A DNA stretch of 64,000 nucleotides from Gemmiger sp. An87 (GCF_002159185.1 NZ_NFHD01000009.1:47928-111927), one strand, 5' to 3'. Shown: positions 17,387-26,948, counted from the stretch's first letter. A program made the numbers and translations. Notes: generated by a model from the letters alone, not told the origin.

Positions 17387-18002
17387 GACAGGGGAGGCAT
17401 CCTACATTTCTCTGCTGGATCTGCAGCGCGTCATGCAGCGATCCATCAAACGCAGCGGAATTCCGGTGTGGTACACCATGGGCTTCAACCCCCATATCTA
17501 TATGACCTTTGCCAATCCTCTGCCTCTGGGACAGGAGAGTCTGGTGGAGAGCGTGGATGTGAAAACCGAGCTGGAGCAGGTACCGCTGGAGGACTGGCGG
17601 CAGGCTCTGGACCGGGTAATGCCTCTGGGCATCAAGGTGACCCGCGTCACGCTGCCCCAGTACAAGGCGGAAAAGATCAGCTTTGCGCGTTATCAGCTGC
17701 GCATGCCGCTGAGCGCACAGGCCAGTGTGGATGCCTACAATCAGTTGGAAACCGCCGTGATTCAGAAAAAGACCAAGCGCGGCCACAAGGAGATTGACCT
17801 GAAGCAGGCACTACCCCGCATTGAGACCGAACAGAAGGAGAATGAACTGCAGGCAGAGCTGCTGCTGACTGCGGGTGAGGGAAACAATCTAAATCCCTCT
17901 CTCTGGCTGAATTTCATGCAGGAGCACTGCGGGCTCAATCCCACCGACGTTTCGGTGCTGCGCACCGCACTTTTACTGGAAGATCAGACGGATTTTCGGT
18001 AA
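17358..18002 (+). CDS. TIGR03936/DUF2344 radical SAM-associated protein
   Basis: This 214-residue protein (RIWFTKTGEASYISLLDLQRVMQRS, GFNPHIYMTFANPLPLGQES) belongs to DUF2344, which is found next to or fused with the preceding radical SAM enzyme. Its biochemical role is not known to me. I chose the TTG start at 17358 because GGGAGG lies 7 bases before it. The gene begins inside the last 29 bases of the radical SAM gene, so the two products are probably made together and may form one complex. Confidence 0.8.
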   Translation: MTTVRIWFTKTGEASYISLLDLQRVMQRSIKRSGIPVWYTMGFNPHIYMTFANPLPLGQESLVESVDVKTELEQVPLEDWRQALDRVMPLGIKVTRVTLPQYKAEKISFARYQLRMPLSAQASVDAYNQLETAVIQKKTKRGHKEIDLKQALPRIETEQKENELQAELLLTAGEGNNLNPSLWLNFMQEHCGLNPTDVSVLRTALLLEDQTDFR

Positions 18003-18009
18003 AAAAGCC

Positions 18010-18038
18010 TTGCAAAAGCAAACAGGCTATGATACAAT
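18010..18038 (+). promoter_or_regulatory. Promoter of rplS
   Basis: TTGCAA at 18010-18015, a 17-base spacer and TACAAT at 18033-18038. The transcript would start near 18045 and carry a leader of about 118 bases. Confidence 0.75.
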
Positions 18039-18044
18039 ATTCAG

Positions 18045-18162
18045 GCGTTAGTGTTCGCTGGCTCCAACCAGCGGGGTTAATGTATATCATTAAAACAGGC
18101 GGTCCTCTGCTGTGCGGCCATTTGCACGGGTACGAACGTCGATAAAAATGGAGGATTTTACA
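18045..18162 (+). ncRNA. Candidate L19 leader, autoregulatory 5' UTR of rplS
   Basis: The leader can form a closing helix (GTTCG at 18053-18057 with CGAAC at 18133-18137). It encloses a hairpin CGCTGG/CCAGCG (18056-18073) and a second hairpin with GTGC/GCAC arms near 18109-18129. Structured L19 leaders are known in low-GC Gram-positives, where L19 is thought to bind its own mRNA. I did not verify a covariance match. Confidence 0.45.
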
Positions 18163-18504
18163 ATGGACGCAATGAAGATTATCACCGAGGGCATGATCAA
18201 AGAGAACCAGCCCAAGTTCGAAGTCGGCGACACCGTTCGCGTGTCCGTTCGCATCAAGGAAGGCGAGCGTGAGCGTATCCAGGCCTTCGAGGGCACTGTG
18301 ATCGCTAAGAAGCATGGCGGCGTGGCTGAGACCTTTACCGTTCGCCGTTCTTCCTACGGTGTTGGCGTGGAGCGCGTGTTCCCCGTGAACTCTCCCTTCG
18401 TTGAGAAGGTTGAGGTTGTTCGCTGCGGTAAGGTTCGCCGTGCGAAGTTGTTCTACCTGCGTAGCCGCACTGGTAAGGCTGCCAAGGTTAAGGAGCAGAT
18501 CTGA
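18163..18504 (+). CDS. rplS: 50S ribosomal protein L19
   Basis: A 113-residue L19, located at the 30S-50S interface. Clear family sequence includes [31 protein letters not shown] and [42 protein letters not shown]. The ATG at 18163 follows GGAGG; the frame is open upstream but only this start fits the family length. It leads the familiar rplS-lepB-rbgA-rnhB-yraN cluster but is separated from lepB by a terminator. Confidence 0.98.
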   Translation: MDAMKIITEGMIKENQPKFEVGDTVRVSVRIKEGERERIQAFEGTVIAKKHGGVAETFTVRRSSYGVGVERVFPVNSPFVEKVEVVRCGKVRRAKLFYLRSRTGKAAKVKEQI

Positions 18505-18512
18505 TAATCGAC

Positions 18513-18544
18513 AAAAAAGGGGCAATTTATATTGCCCCTTTTTT
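18513..18544 (+). terminator. Terminator after rplS
   Basis: AAGGGGCAAT pairs with ATTGCCCCTT, flanked by A and T runs. TTTTTT follows the stem. It allows rplS to be expressed separately from lepB. Confidence 0.9.
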
Positions 18545-18560
18545 CGTTATATGGTAAAAT
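18533..18560 (+). promoter_or_regulatory. Possible promoter of lepB overlapping the rplS terminator
   Basis: TTGCCC at 18533-18538, a 16-base spacer and TAAAAT at 18555-18560. The -35 lies inside the 3' arm of the rplS terminator. This is a weak-to-moderate match. Confidence 0.4.
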
Positions 18561-18602
18561 GTGAAATACGTTCTGTAAATCCCTGGAAAGAGGATGTACC
18601 CA

Positions 18603-19142
18603 ATGGAAGAAAAACGTTTTCGCAAAAATGTGGACTTGCTGGACTGGTACGACGCGCTGGTATTTGCGTTGGCTGCCCTGGTCCTGATCTTTGCGTTCTG
18701 CGCCCGGATTGTGGTGGTGGATGGCCATTCCATGGAACCCACCCTGCATGAGCAGGACCGCCTGCTGGTGCAGAGTACCTTTTATAAACCCCAGCGGGGG
18801 GATGTGGTCGTGGTGGATGGCTACATCAATTATGGTAAACCGCTGGTCAAGCGTGTGATCGCCGTGGGCGGTGATACGGTAGATATCGACGCGGAGCAGG
18901 GTATCGTGTATGTGAACGGCGAAGCCCTGGACGAGCCCTATACCGCCGAGCCCACCTATACTGAAGGCAACATTGGCTTCCCGCTGACGGTGCCGGAGGG
19001 CCAGCTGTTTTTGATGGGTGATAACCGGCAGCACTCCACCGACAGCCGCTTTGTGAGCGTGGGTCTGATCGATGAACGGGATATCCTGGGCAAGGTGCTG
19101 TGGCGCATCTTCCCGCTGAACGCATTTGGGAGGATCAAATGA
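18603..19142 (+). CDS. lepB: Signal peptidase I
   Basis: A 179-residue type I signal peptidase, which removes signal peptides from secreted proteins at the outer face of the membrane. One N-terminal membrane span (about residues 18-38) precedes the catalytic Ser motif DGHSMEPTL and the Lys motif KPLVKRVIAVGGD. The C-terminal MGDNRQHSTDSR motif is also present. The ATG at 18603 is chosen because AAAGAGG is 9 bases upstream. The stop codon overlaps the rbgA start by 4 bases. Confidence 0.96.
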   Translation: MEEKRFRKNVDLLDWYDALVFALAALVLIFAFCARIVVVDGHSMEPTLHEQDRLLVQSTFYKPQRGDVVVVDGYINYGKPLVKRVIAVGGDTVDIDAEQGIVYVNGEALDEPYTAEPTYTEGNIGFPLTVPEGQLFLMGDNRQHSTDSRFVSVGLIDERDILGKVLWRIFPLNAFGRIK

Positions 19143-20047
19143 GCAATGATATGATCAATCGCCGCAACATCCAGTGGTTCCCTGGCCACATGATGAAGAC
19201 CCTGCGGCTGATGGAAGCGAATATCAAGAATGTGGACGCGGTTCTGCAGTTGCTGGATGCCCGCATCCCCATGAGCAGCCTGAACCCGGAAATTCAGCGG
19301 ATCACCGAGCAGAAGCCTCGCCTGTATGTGATGAACAAGGCGGATCTGGCGGACCCGGCTCTGACAAATGCCTGGGTGAAGTATTTCCGGGCTTCCGGCG
19401 CCGGATGTGTGGCCATTAGTGCCAAACAGAAGGGCAGTGCTGCGCAGGTGCGTACCGCCATTGAAAAAGAGCTGGAGGACCTGATTGCCCGCCGGGCCAT
19501 CAAGGGTATGGGCGGTGCCCGTATCCGGGTTATGGTAGTGGGCATCCCCAACGTGGGCAAGTCCACCTTTATCAATAACTTTGCGGGCCAGGTACGTGCC
19601 AAGGCGGCAGACCGCCCGGGTGTGACCCGCGGCAAGCAGTGGGTTACCGTGGGCAACTATGACCTGTTGGATATGCCCGGTGTGCTGTGGAAGAAGTTTG
19701 ACAGTCTGGAGACTGCCACCAACCTGGCGTTCATCGGCTCCATCAAGGACGATATTTTGGACATTGAAGAGTTGGCCATGGGCCTGCTCAGCCAGATGCA
19801 GAAAATTTATCCGGAGAAGCTGGCAGAGCGCTACAAACTCAGTGAGGAGCAGCTGCAGTTGGGTCCCTGGGAACTGCTGGAGGCCATCGGCCGCAAGCGC
19901 GGTATGCTGATCAGTGGCGGCGAGGTAAACACCGAGCGGGCGGCGATTATGCTGGTGGATGAGTTCCGTGCCAGCAAATGGGGCCGCATTACTCTGGAAA
20001 AGCCTTATCAGATGGAGCAGACCCAGGAGCAAGAGGTGCAGGAATGA
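19139..20047 (+). CDS. rbgA: Ribosome biogenesis GTPase RbgA (YlqF)
   Basis: RbgA is a circularly permuted GTPase required for late 50S subunit assembly. The permuted order is visible: G4 MNKADL (about residue 64) comes before G1 [12 protein letters not shown] (about residue 138) and G3 DMPGVLW. The N-terminus [12 protein letters not shown] is diagnostic. GGGAGG precedes the ATG at 19139, which overlaps lepB as ATGA. The 302-residue length is normal. Confidence 0.96.
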   Translation: MSNDMINRRNIQWFPGHMMKTLRLMEANIKNVDAVLQLLDARIPMSSLNPEIQRITEQKPRLYVMNKADLADPALTNAWVKYFRASGAGCVAISAKQKGSAAQVRTAIEKELEDLIARRAIKGMGGARIRVMVVGIPNVGKSTFINNFAGQVRAKAADRPGVTRGKQWVTVGNYDLLDMPGVLWKKFDSLETATNLAFIGSIKDDILDIEELAMGLLSQMQKIYPEKLAERYKLSEEQLQLGPWELLEAIGRKRGMLISGGEVNTERAAIMLVDEFRASKWGRITLEKPYQMEQTQEQEVQE

Positions 20048-20646
20048 ACGCATTGTATGAATTCGACGAGCAGCTCCGCCGGGAAAAAGGTGTGTTCTGC
20101 GGTGTGGATGAGGCAGGCCGCGGCCCTCTGTGCGGTCCGGTCTGCTGTGCGGCTGTCATTCTGGACCCGGAGAACCCGATTGAGGGGATTAATGACTCCA
20201 AAAAGCTCAGCGAAAAAAAGCGTGAACAGCTGTTTGATGTGATCCGGGAAAAGGCGCTGGCTTACAGCATCGTGATGGTGGACCCTGCGGTGATTGATGA
20301 GAAAAACATCCTGTGGGCTACCATGGATGGCATGCGTCAGGCGGTGGAGCAGCTTTCCATCCGGCCGGACTATGTCTTGGTGGACGGCAACCGGGTACCG
20401 CCGGAACTTTCGGTTCCGGCAGGGGCTCAGGTAAAGGGTGATGCCACCAGTGCAAGCATTGGCGCAGCTTCTATTCTGGCCAAGGTCAGCCGGGACCGGT
20501 TCATGCTGGAGCTGGACCGGCAGTATCCTCAGTATCAGCTGGCAAAGCACAAGGGATACCCCACCAAGCTGCATTATGAGTTGATTCAGCAGTACGGCAT
20601 CCAACCCTTTTACCGCCGGTCTTTCCTGAAGAAGCTGGGGTACTAA
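20044..20646 (+). CDS. rnhB: Ribonuclease HII
   Basis: RNase HII cleaves RNA in RNA-DNA hybrids and single ribonucleotides in DNA. The 200-residue protein contains the catalytic signature [14 protein letters not shown] (about residues 19-32). It also has [13 protein letters not shown], the [20 protein letters not shown] motif and a C-terminal [10 protein letters not shown]. The ATG at 20044 overlaps rbgA by 4 bases, so translation is coupled. Confidence 0.97.
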   Translation: MNALYEFDEQLRREKGVFCGVDEAGRGPLCGPVCCAAVILDPENPIEGINDSKKLSEKKREQLFDVIREKALAYSIVMVDPAVIDEKNILWATMDGMRQAVEQLSIRPDYVLVDGNRVPPELSVPAGAQVKGDATSASIGAASILAKVSRDRFMLELDRQYPQYQLAKHKGYPTKLHYELIQQYGIQPFYRRSFLKKLGY

Positions 20647-20648
20647 GG

Positions 20649-21008
20649 GTGAATGCTCAGGAGACGGGCCGGCGTGGAGAAGCCGCTGCCGCCCGCTATT
20701 ACATGAACCGCGGCTATAAGCTGCTGGAGCACAACTACAAAACCCGCCAGGGCGAACTGGACCTGGTGTTGCAAAAGGGTGAGCTTGTAGTTATCGCGGA
20801 AGTAAAGACCCGCGCGGAAAATGCCTGGTACCGGCCGCAGGAAGCGGTGACCCGGGCGAAGCAGCAGCGAATTCTGCTGGCTGCACAATCTTACCTGCAA
20901 ACCAACGGATTGCTGGAAAAAACAATCCGGTTTGATGTGGTGGAGGCACTGACTCTGCCCCAGGGTGGTTTTGCGATACACTGCATTCAGGACGCGTTTC
21001 AGGCGTAA
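20649..21008 (+). CDS. yraN: YraN/UPF0102 family endonuclease-like protein
   Basis: A 119-residue member of UPF0102 with a restriction-endonuclease-like fold. The signature is GRRGEAAAARYYMNRGYKLLEHNYKTRQGELDLV followed by VIAEVKTR, which supplies the E...D...ExK catalytic pattern. The start is the GTG at 20649, three bases after the rnhB stop. rnhB-yraN is a conserved pair in Firmicutes. The biological role is not established. Confidence 0.9.
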   Translation: MNAQETGRRGEAAAARYYMNRGYKLLEHNYKTRQGELDLVLQKGELVVIAEVKTRAENAWYRPQEAVTRAKQQRILLAAQSYLQTNGLLEKTIRFDVVEALTLPQGGFAIHCIQDAFQA

Positions 21009-21045
21009 GAATGCAGGTCCACAGAAAAGAAAGGGGACAACTACC

Positions 21046-22512
21046 ATGCAATTTTTCAGTACGCGGAACGCGGGCAGCCGGGTGTCGGCAGCTCAGGCCA
21101 TCGTTCAGGGCCTTTCCTCCGAGGGCGGACTCTTTGTACCGGAATCCTTCCCTCAGGCAGACTTGAAAACCGCTTGTGAAAGGGGCAGCTATGCAGAACT
21201 GGCAGCCTATGTACTTGGGCTTGTCCTCCCTGGTTATCCTCAGGAATTTGTGGCGGAAGCCACAGAGAAGACCTATGGTGAGGCTTTTCAGGGCAAAGCC
21301 GGATATCTGCGTCCGGTAAACAAGGATCTGTATTCTCTGGAGCTCTGGCACGGGCCCACCTGCGCCTTTAAGGATTATGCGCTGCAAATCATGCCGAAGC
21401 TTCTGGTCAAAGGCAAGGAGCTTTTGGGGCGCAGTGAACTGACCTATATTCTGGTGGCCACCTCCGGAGATACGGGCAAGGCTGCCCTGGCCGGGTATCA
21501 GGATGTTCCCGGCGTGAAAATTGCGGTGTTCTATCCCTCTCACGGCACCAGCCAGGTGCAGCGCCTGCAGATGACTACACAGCAAGGCGATAATGTGGCG
21601 GTGTATGCGGTGAAAGGCAACTTCGACGATGCGCAGACCGGTGTGAAAAAGGTCTTTGCGGATCAGGAGCTGGGCCGTCAGCTGGCTGAGCAGAATGTGT
21701 GCCTGTCCAGCGCAAACTCCATCAACTGGGGCCGTCTGGCTCCTCAGATCGTATACTACTTTGCTGCTTACCGGCAGCTGCTGGAGCAGGGCCGTATTCA
21801 GATAGGTGACGCGGTGGATTTCTGCGTGCCCACCGGGAACTTTGGCGATATCCTGGCGGGCTATTATGCCAAGCGGATGGGCCTGCCTGTAGGCCGGCTT
21901 GTCTGCGCGTCCAACCGGAACAATGTGCTTACTGAGTTTCTGAAGACCGGTCATTATGATGCCCGCCGCACCTTCTATCGGACCACCTCGCCCTCCATGG
22001 ACATTCTGGTCTCCTCCAACCTGGAGCGCCTGCTGTATCATATGTGTGAGGACACCGAAAAGGTGAGCGGATGGATGGAAGAGCTGCGTACGCAGGGCCA
22101 CTATCAGGTGGATGCACAGTGCCTGGAGAAGATTCAGGAAATCTTCTCTGCGGGCTGCACGGATGACGAGCAGGCAGCTGAAGAGATCAGCGCCATGTTC
22201 CAGGGCAATCAGTATCTGTGCGATCCTCACACGGCGGTGGCTTTCCGCGTGGCGCAGGAATACAAGAACGAAACTTCTTCTGGTGCGCCTATGGTGGTAT
22301 TGTCCACTGCGAGCCCCTTCAAGTTCCCCGGCGATGTGCTGAAGGCTTTGGGCCAGCCGGTGCCGGAGGATGAGTTTGAGGCGATGCGGCAGCTGGCCGC
22401 ACATACAAATGTCCCCGCGCCGCAGGCGCTTGCTTCGCTGCAGGGGCAGCCGGAACGCTTTGATCGGGAGATCGAACCGGAACAGATCCGCGAGATCGCA
22501 AAAATCCTGTAA
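21046..22512 (+). CDS. thrC: Threonine synthase
   Basis: ThrC is a pyridoxal-phosphate enzyme that converts O-phosphohomoserine to threonine. The 488-residue protein carries the N-terminal STRN..G.RVSAAQAIVQGLSSEGGLFVP signature, the PLP-lysine motif GPTCAFKDYALQ (about residues 102-113), VATSGDTGKAAL and FCVPTGNFGDILAGYYAKRMG. The ATG at 21046 follows AAGGGG. It stands alone, closed by its own terminator. Confidence 0.96.
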   Translation: MQFFSTRNAGSRVSAAQAIVQGLSSEGGLFVPESFPQADLKTACERGSYAELAAYVLGLVLPGYPQEFVAEATEKTYGEAFQGKAGYLRPVNKDLYSLELWHGPTCAFKDYALQIMPKLLVKGKELLGRSELTYILVATSGDTGKAALAGYQDVPGVKIAVFYPSHGTSQVQRLQMTTQQGDNVAVYAVKGNFDDAQTGVKKVFADQELGRQLAEQNVCLSSANSINWGRLAPQIVYYFAAYRQLLEQGRIQIGDAVDFCVPTGNFGDILAGYYAKRMGLPVGRLVCASNRNNVLTEFLKTGHYDARRTFYRTTSPSMDILVSSNLERLLYHMCEDTEKVSGWMEELRTQGHYQVDAQCLEKIQEIFSAGCTDDEQAAEEISAMFQGNQYLCDPHTAVAFRVAQEYKNETSSGAPMVVLSTASPFKFPGDVLKALGQPVPEDEFEAMRQLAAHTNVPAPQALASLQGQPERFDREIEPEQIREIAKIL

Positions 22513-22564
22513 AAAAGCAGCAGTGCCGCTTCGCGTATTTGCCGAAGCAGCACTGCTGTTTCCC
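22511..22564. terminator. Bidirectional terminator between thrC and the DUF1540 gene
   Basis: A long stem (AGCAGTGC-C-GCTTCG paired with CGAAGCAGCACTGCT, one mismatch) is flanked on the left by AAAAAA (a T run for the - strand gene) and on the right by TGTTT for thrC. It serves two converging genes. Confidence 0.8.
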
Positions 22565-22586
22565 GGAGTGGAGAAACTGCTTTTAA

Positions 22587-22745
22587 TCAGATCTCCGCAA
22601 AGGTATCACATTTGGTTTTGCCCGGGTCGTCGGAGCAACGGTTCACATGAATCGAATCGGCGGTGCAGCAGCACGAGCCGTCGTTGTGGACGCAGTTGCG
22701 CACATCACAGCAGACTCCCCGAATGACAGGTTCTTTGTGTTCCAT
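22587..22745 (-). CDS. Small cysteine-rich DUF1540 protein
   Basis: A 52-residue protein with eight cysteines, spaced as in DUF1540 (VCCDVRNCVHN, CCCTADSIHV, KTKCDTF). Such proteins are common in sporulating Clostridia; metal binding is likely but not proven. A near-perfect Shine-Dalgarno AAAGGAGG precedes the ATG at 22745, and the gene converges on thrC. It is the only - strand gene in the first 35 kb and lies divergent from the phosphoesterase gene. Confidence 0.85.
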   Translation of the reverse strand: MEHKEPVIRGVCCDVRNCVHNDGSCCCTADSIHVNRCSDDPGKTKCDTFAEI

Positions 22746-22807
22746 TTTCAAAACCTCCTTTGTGAGGTTATTGTTTGCCGGATCGACTGGAATATGAGGA
22801 GAAATAT

Positions 22808-23488
22808 ATGGCAATTTACACGATCGGGGATCTGCATCTTTCGCTGGGATGCGAAAAACCCATGGATATTTTCCCGGGCTGGCAGGGCTACATGGAAAAA
22901 CTGGAGCATCACTGGAACACACTGGTGCGGCCGGAGGACACCGTTGTGCTGGCGGGCGATACCAGCTGGGCCATGAAGCTGGAGGATACCGTTGCAGATT
23001 TTTCCTTTTTGCAGCGACTGCCCGGACAGAAGCTGCTTTTGAAAGGCAACCATGATTACTGGTGGACGACGGTCAAAAAAATGGAGCGTTTTTTGCAGGA
23101 AAAAGGCTTTGACAGCCTGCACATTCTGCACAACAATTCCATTCTGACCGAGGGCCTGGCCGTATGCGGTACTCGCAGCTGGATGTTCGATGTGGGGGAA
23201 CCTCATGACGAAAAGGTGATGAACCGGGAGCTGGGCCGGCTGCGCGCCAGCCTGGAGGCGGCCCCGGAAGGTGCCGAACGGGTTGCCTTCCTGCATTACC
23301 CCCCGGTATATCCCAATGCCAATGCTCAGCAGGTGATTGACCTGCTGAAGGAATACAATGTAAAACGCTGTTTTTACGGCCATCTGCATGGAAATGCAAT
23401 CCGCTTTGCGGTGCAGGGAATGGTGGATGGAATCGAATATCGACTGATTTCAGCGGATGCACTGGCATTTTGCCCATATAAAATTTAA
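22808..23488 (+). CDS. Calcineurin-like metallophosphoesterase
   Basis: A 226-residue phosphoesterase with the complete metal-binding set GDLHLS, GDTSW, GNHD, an HYPPVY segment and GHLHG. The start is the ATG at 22808 behind GAGGAG. Similar stand-alone proteins in Clostridia (YkuE/ serine-threonine phosphatase-like) have unassigned substrates. It is monocistronic by context, with its own spacing before the tig promoter. Confidence 0.88.
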   Translation: MAIYTIGDLHLSLGCEKPMDIFPGWQGYMEKLEHHWNTLVRPEDTVVLAGDTSWAMKLEDTVADFSFLQRLPGQKLLLKGNHDYWWTTVKKMERFLQEKGFDSLHILHNNSILTEGLAVCGTRSWMFDVGEPHDEKVMNRELGRLRASLEAAPEGAERVAFLHYPPVYPNANAQQVIDLLKEYNVKRCFYGHLHGNAIRFAVQGMVDGIEYRLISADALAFCPYKI

Positions 23489-23496
23489 CGAAAGTA

Positions 23497-23525
23497 TGGA
23501 AATTCCATGCACAGCATGGTATAAT
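23497..23525 (+). promoter_or_regulatory. Promoter of tig with extended -10
   Basis: TGGAAA at 23497-23502, a 17-base spacer and TATAAT at 23520-23525. TG one base upstream gives TGGTATAAT. This is a strong promoter call. Confidence 0.75.
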
Positions 23526-23556
23526 AAATTGAATTTCTTTGTATGGAGGAAATAAA

Positions 23557-24855
23557 ATGAATCTCGTAAAAAGTGAAAAGCTCGAAAAGAGCATGCATGA
23601 GTTACAGTTTTCGGTGGATGCCGAGGCTTTTAAGGCTGCCATTGACAAGGCGTTCAAGCGCGAAGGCAAGAAGTACAATGTGCCTGGTTTCCGCAAGGGC
23701 CACGCTCCCCGCGCTGTGATCGAGAAGATGTATGGCGCTGATATCTTCCACTACGATGCCATCAACGATCTGTTCCCCGAGGCTTTTGAGGCTGCGGTGA
23801 AGGAAGCCGGCATCGAGCCTGTGGGCCGTCCTGAGGCTGACGTTGTTTCCCAGAGCCTGGAGGACGGCGTTGTGCTGAAGGTGGTTGTGGCTGTGAAGCC
23901 CGAGATCAAGCTGGGTCAGTACACCGGTTTAAAGGCCACCAAGAAGGTCAATACTGTTGAGGACGCTGATGTGGATGCCGAGCTGGCTCGCATGCAGGAC
24001 CGCAACGGCCGCATCGTTACCCGTGACGGCAAGGCCGAGAACGGCGATACCGCCGACATCGACTTCGAGGGCTTTGTGGATGGCGTCGCCTTTGAGGGCG
24101 GCAAGGCCGAGCACTACAGCCTGGTTCTGGGCTCCGGCAGTTTCATCCCCGGTTTCGAGGAGCAGGTTGTTGGCCACGCTGCCGGCGAGGAGTTCGATGT
24201 GAACGTGACCTTCCCCGAGGAGTACCAGGCCAAGGAGCTGGCTGGCAAGGCTGCTGTCTTCAAGATCAAGCTGCATGAGGTAAAGACCAAGGAGCTGCCC
24301 TTGCTGGACGACGAGTTCGCCAAGGACGTAAGCGAGTTCGATACCCTGGATGAGCTGAAGGCTAACATCCGTAAGGGCATGGAGGAGCAGAACGAGAAGC
24401 AGGCTGCTCTGGCCGTTGAGAACGATCTGGTTGACCAGGTGATCGGCACCATCGAGGGTGACATCCCCGAGGTAATGTACGAGAACCGCATGGACGAGAT
24501 GGTTCGTGATTTCGAGTACCGTCTGGCTCAGCAGGGCCTGAAGCTGGATATGTACCTGCAGTACATGGGTCAGACCATGGACAGCTTCCGTGCTTCCTTC
24601 AAGGAGCAGGCTGAGAAGCAGGTTAAGATCCGCCTGGCTCTGGAGGCTGTTGCTGCTGCTGAGAACATCACCGCCAGCGACGAGGAGTACGAGAACGAGA
24701 TGCAGCGCATTGCCGATCAGTACAAGATGGAGATCGACAAGGTGAAGTCTCTGGTCAACGCCGACGAGGTGAAGAAGGATCTGGCTGGGAACAAGGCCAT
24801 CGACTTCATCAAGGAGAAGGCTGAGATCACCGAGGAGAAGGTTACCAAGGAGTAA
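23557..24855 (+). CDS. tig: Trigger factor
   Basis: Trigger factor is the ribosome-bound chaperone and prolyl isomerase for nascent chains. The 432-residue protein contains the ribosome-binding signature FRKGHAPRAVIEKMYG (about residues 45-60) and an FKBP-like PPIase domain (about 155-245, with GDTADIDFEGFVDG). A helical C-terminal arm domain follows. Its codons look strongly biased toward a few synonyms (GAG, AAG, CTG), as in highly expressed genes. AGGAGG-like sequence precedes the ATG. It leads a proteostasis block with clpP, clpX and lon. Confidence 0.97.
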   Translation: MNLVKSEKLEKSMHELQFSVDAEAFKAAIDKAFKREGKKYNVPGFRKGHAPRAVIEKMYGADIFHYDAINDLFPEAFEAAVKEAGIEPVGRPEADVVSQSLEDGVVLKVVVAVKPEIKLGQYTGLKATKKVNTVEDADVDAELARMQDRNGRIVTRDGKAENGDTADIDFEGFVDGVAFEGGKAEHYSLVLGSGSFIPGFEEQVVGHAAGEEFDVNVTFPEEYQAKELAGKAAVFKIKLHEVKTKELPLLDDEFAKDVSEFDTLDELKANIRKGMEEQNEKQAALAVENDLVDQVIGTIEGDIPEVMYENRMDEMVRDFEYRLAQQGLKLDMYLQYMGQTMDSFRASFKEQAEKQVKIRLALEAVAAAENITASDEEYENEMQRIADQYKMEIDKVKSLVNADEVKKDLAGNKAIDFIKEKAEITEEKVTKE

Positions 24856-24896
24856 TTCCTTCGGAGCTCTTCCTCTTACATAAGCGGAATCAATTT

Positions 24897-24935
24897 GACC
24901 GATACGCGCAATGTGACTGCTCGTATCGGTCATTT
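24897..24935 (+). terminator. Terminator-like hairpin after tig
   Basis: A perfect 10-bp stem (GACCGATACG with CGTATCGGTC) is followed by ATTTTG. The T run is short, so partial read-through into clpP is possible. Confidence 0.6.
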
Positions 24936-24973
24936 TGCAGGCGCTTAATTTTATCAACAGGAGGCGACGAATC

Positions 24974-25558
24974 ATGAGTTTGGTTCCTTACGTCATTGAA
25001 CAAACCGCTCGAGGAGAGCGTTCTTACGACATTTTTTCCCGTTTGCTGAACGACCGCATCATCATGCTGTGCGATGAGGTGAACGACACCACCGCCAGTC
25101 TGGTTGTGGCTCAGCTGTTGTATCTGGAAGGCCAGGATCCGGACAAAGATATCAGCCTGTACATCAACAGCCCCGGTGGCTCCATCAGTGCAGGTATGGC
25201 CATCCATGACACGATGAAATACATCAAGTGTGATGTTTCCACCATCTGCATGGGCATGGCTGCCTCCATGGGCGCGTTTTTGCTGGCCAGCGGCACCAAG
25301 GGCAAGCGTCTGGCTCTGCCCAACGCCGAGATTATGATCCACCAGCCGCTGATGAGTGGCCTGCAGGGTCAGACCACTGACATCAAGATCCATGCGGATC
25401 ATCTGGTGCGTACCCGTGAACGCATGAATCGCATGCTCAGCGAGTACACCGGTCAGCCCTATGAGACCATCGTGGCGGACACCGAACGCGACAACTTCCT
25501 GTCTGCGCAGCAGGCTGCGGATTACGGCCTGATCGACGCAGTGATCACTCATCGATAA
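24974..25558 (+). CDS. clpP: ATP-dependent Clp protease proteolytic subunit
   Basis: ClpP forms the tetradecameric serine protease chamber used by ClpX and other unfoldases. The 194-residue protein has [15 protein letters not shown], the catalytic Ser in [12 protein letters not shown] (about residue 98), the catalytic His in MIHQP (about 123) and a downstream Asp. The ATG at 24974 follows GGAGGCG. clpX begins 15 bp later, forming the classical tig-clpP-clpX order. Confidence 0.98.
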   Translation: MSLVPYVIEQTARGERSYDIFSRLLNDRIIMLCDEVNDTTASLVVAQLLYLEGQDPDKDISLYINSPGGSISAGMAIHDTMKYIKCDVSTICMGMAASMGAFLLASGTKGKRLALPNAEIMIHQPLMSGLQGQTTDIKIHADHLVRTRERMNRMLSEYTGQPYETIVADTERDNFLSAQQAADYGLIDAVITHR

Positions 25559-25573
25559 AGGAAAGCTGATTGT

Positions 25574-26899
25574 ATGGCAAATATCAACTCCGGAAAAGAT
25601 AAGGAAAAAACACTCCACTGCAGCTTCTGTGGCAAAAGCCAGGACGAAGTGGAGCGCATGATCATTGGTCCCGGCGTAAACATCTGCAACGAGTGCATCA
25701 CCTTGTGCCACTCGCTGTTGGATGAGGAGGGGGTGCCGGAGCCGCCGCGTCAGCAGCAGCCGTCCGCGAAGCCCCGGAGCAATGCGAGCCGTCCGGCTGC
25801 CACGGAATCCATCAACATTCTGACCCCTGCCGAGATCAAGGCGGGACTGGATCAGTATGTAATTGGCCAGGATGACGCCAAGCGTGTGCTGGCAGTTTCG
25901 GTTTACAACCATTACAAACGCATCCTCAGCGGTGACGATAAGGATGTGGAGCTGCAGAAGAGCAATGTTCTGCTGCTCGGTCCTTCCGGTGTGGGCAAAA
26001 CCCTGCTGGCACAGACTCTGGCCAAGATGCTGGGCGTTCCGTTTGCAATCGCGGATGCTACCACTCTGACCGAAGCCGGTTATGTGGGCGAGGACGTGGA
26101 GAATATTCTCCTGAAGCTGATTCAGGCTGCGGATTTTGATATCCAGAAGGCCGAAATCGGCATCATTTACATCGACGAAATCGATAAAATCACCCGCAAA
26201 AGCGAAAATCCCTCCATTACCCGCGATGTGGGCGGCGAGGGCGTACAGCAGGCCCTGCTGAAAATCCTGGAAGGCACTGTGAGCAATGTTCCTCCCCAGG
26301 GTGGACGCAAGCATCCTCAGCAGGAGTTTATTCAGATTAATACCAAGAACATCCTGTTCATCTGCGGTGGTGCTTTTGATGGTCTGGAAAAGTACATCCA
26401 GCGTCGTACAGAGACTTCTGTTCTGGGCTTTGGCGGTCAGCTGAAGAGCAGTGAGGAGAAGGAGCGGGAGGCCCTGCTGCGCAAGGTAGAGCCTCATGAT
26501 CTGGTCAAGTTCGGTTTGATTCCCGAGCTGATCGGCCGTATCCCTGTGATTACGGTTCTGGAAGCACTGGATGAAGACGCTTTGGTCCGTGTGCTGAAGG
26601 AGCCCAAGAACAGCATCGTGAAGCAGTACCAGGCGCTGTTCAAGATGGACAACGTGGATCTGGACTTCACCGATGAGGCTCTGCGCATGGTGGCCCGCAA
26701 GACCATTGAGCGCAAGAGCGGTGCGCGTGGTCTGCGCAGTGTGATGGAGAATATGCTGATTCCCATCATGTACGAGATTCCCAGCGATCCCACCATTATC
26801 CGGGTGACCATCACCGAGGATACGGTGAACGGCGGTAAGCCGGAGCTGGAATACGGCGCGGTGCGCAAGCGTTATAAGAACAATATGCCGATCCTGTGA
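25574..26899 (+). CDS. clpX: ATP-dependent Clp protease ATP-binding subunit ClpX
   Basis: ClpX is the hexameric AAA+ unfoldase that feeds substrates to ClpP. The N-terminal zinc finger CSFCGKS...CNECI (residues 15-45) is intact. Walker [13 protein letters not shown], Walker [11 protein letters not shown] and sensor motifs follow, with the substrate loop GYVGEDVEN and the IGF-like loop region LGFGG. The 441-residue length is normal. A strong terminator follows directly. Confidence 0.98.
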   Translation: MANINSGKDKEKTLHCSFCGKSQDEVERMIIGPGVNICNECITLCHSLLDEEGVPEPPRQQQPSAKPRSNASRPAATESINILTPAEIKAGLDQYVIGQDDAKRVLAVSVYNHYKRILSGDDKDVELQKSNVLLLGPSGVGKTLLAQTLAKMLGVPFAIADATTLTEAGYVGEDVENILLKLIQAADFDIQKAEIGIIYIDEIDKITRKSENPSITRDVGGEGVQQALLKILEGTVSNVPPQGGRKHPQQEFIQINTKNILFICGGAFDGLEKYIQRRTETSVLGFGGQLKSSEEKEREALLRKVEPHDLVKFGLIPELIGRIPVITVLEALDEDALVRVLKEPKNSIVKQYQALFKMDNVDLDFTDEALRMVARKTIERKSGARGLRSVMENMLIPIMYEIPSDPTIIRVTITEDTVNGGKPELEYGAVRKRYKNNMPIL

Positions 26900-26914
26900 T
26901 TGGCAGAAATGCCG

Positions 26915-26948
26915 AAAAGGGGCTCTCTGTTTGCAGAGGGCCCCTTTG
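26915..26948 (+). terminator. Terminator after clpX
   Basis: AAAAGGGGCTCTCTG pairs with CAGAGGGCCCCTTT around a 4-base loop (one imperfect position). It separates clpPX from lon. Confidence 0.8.
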
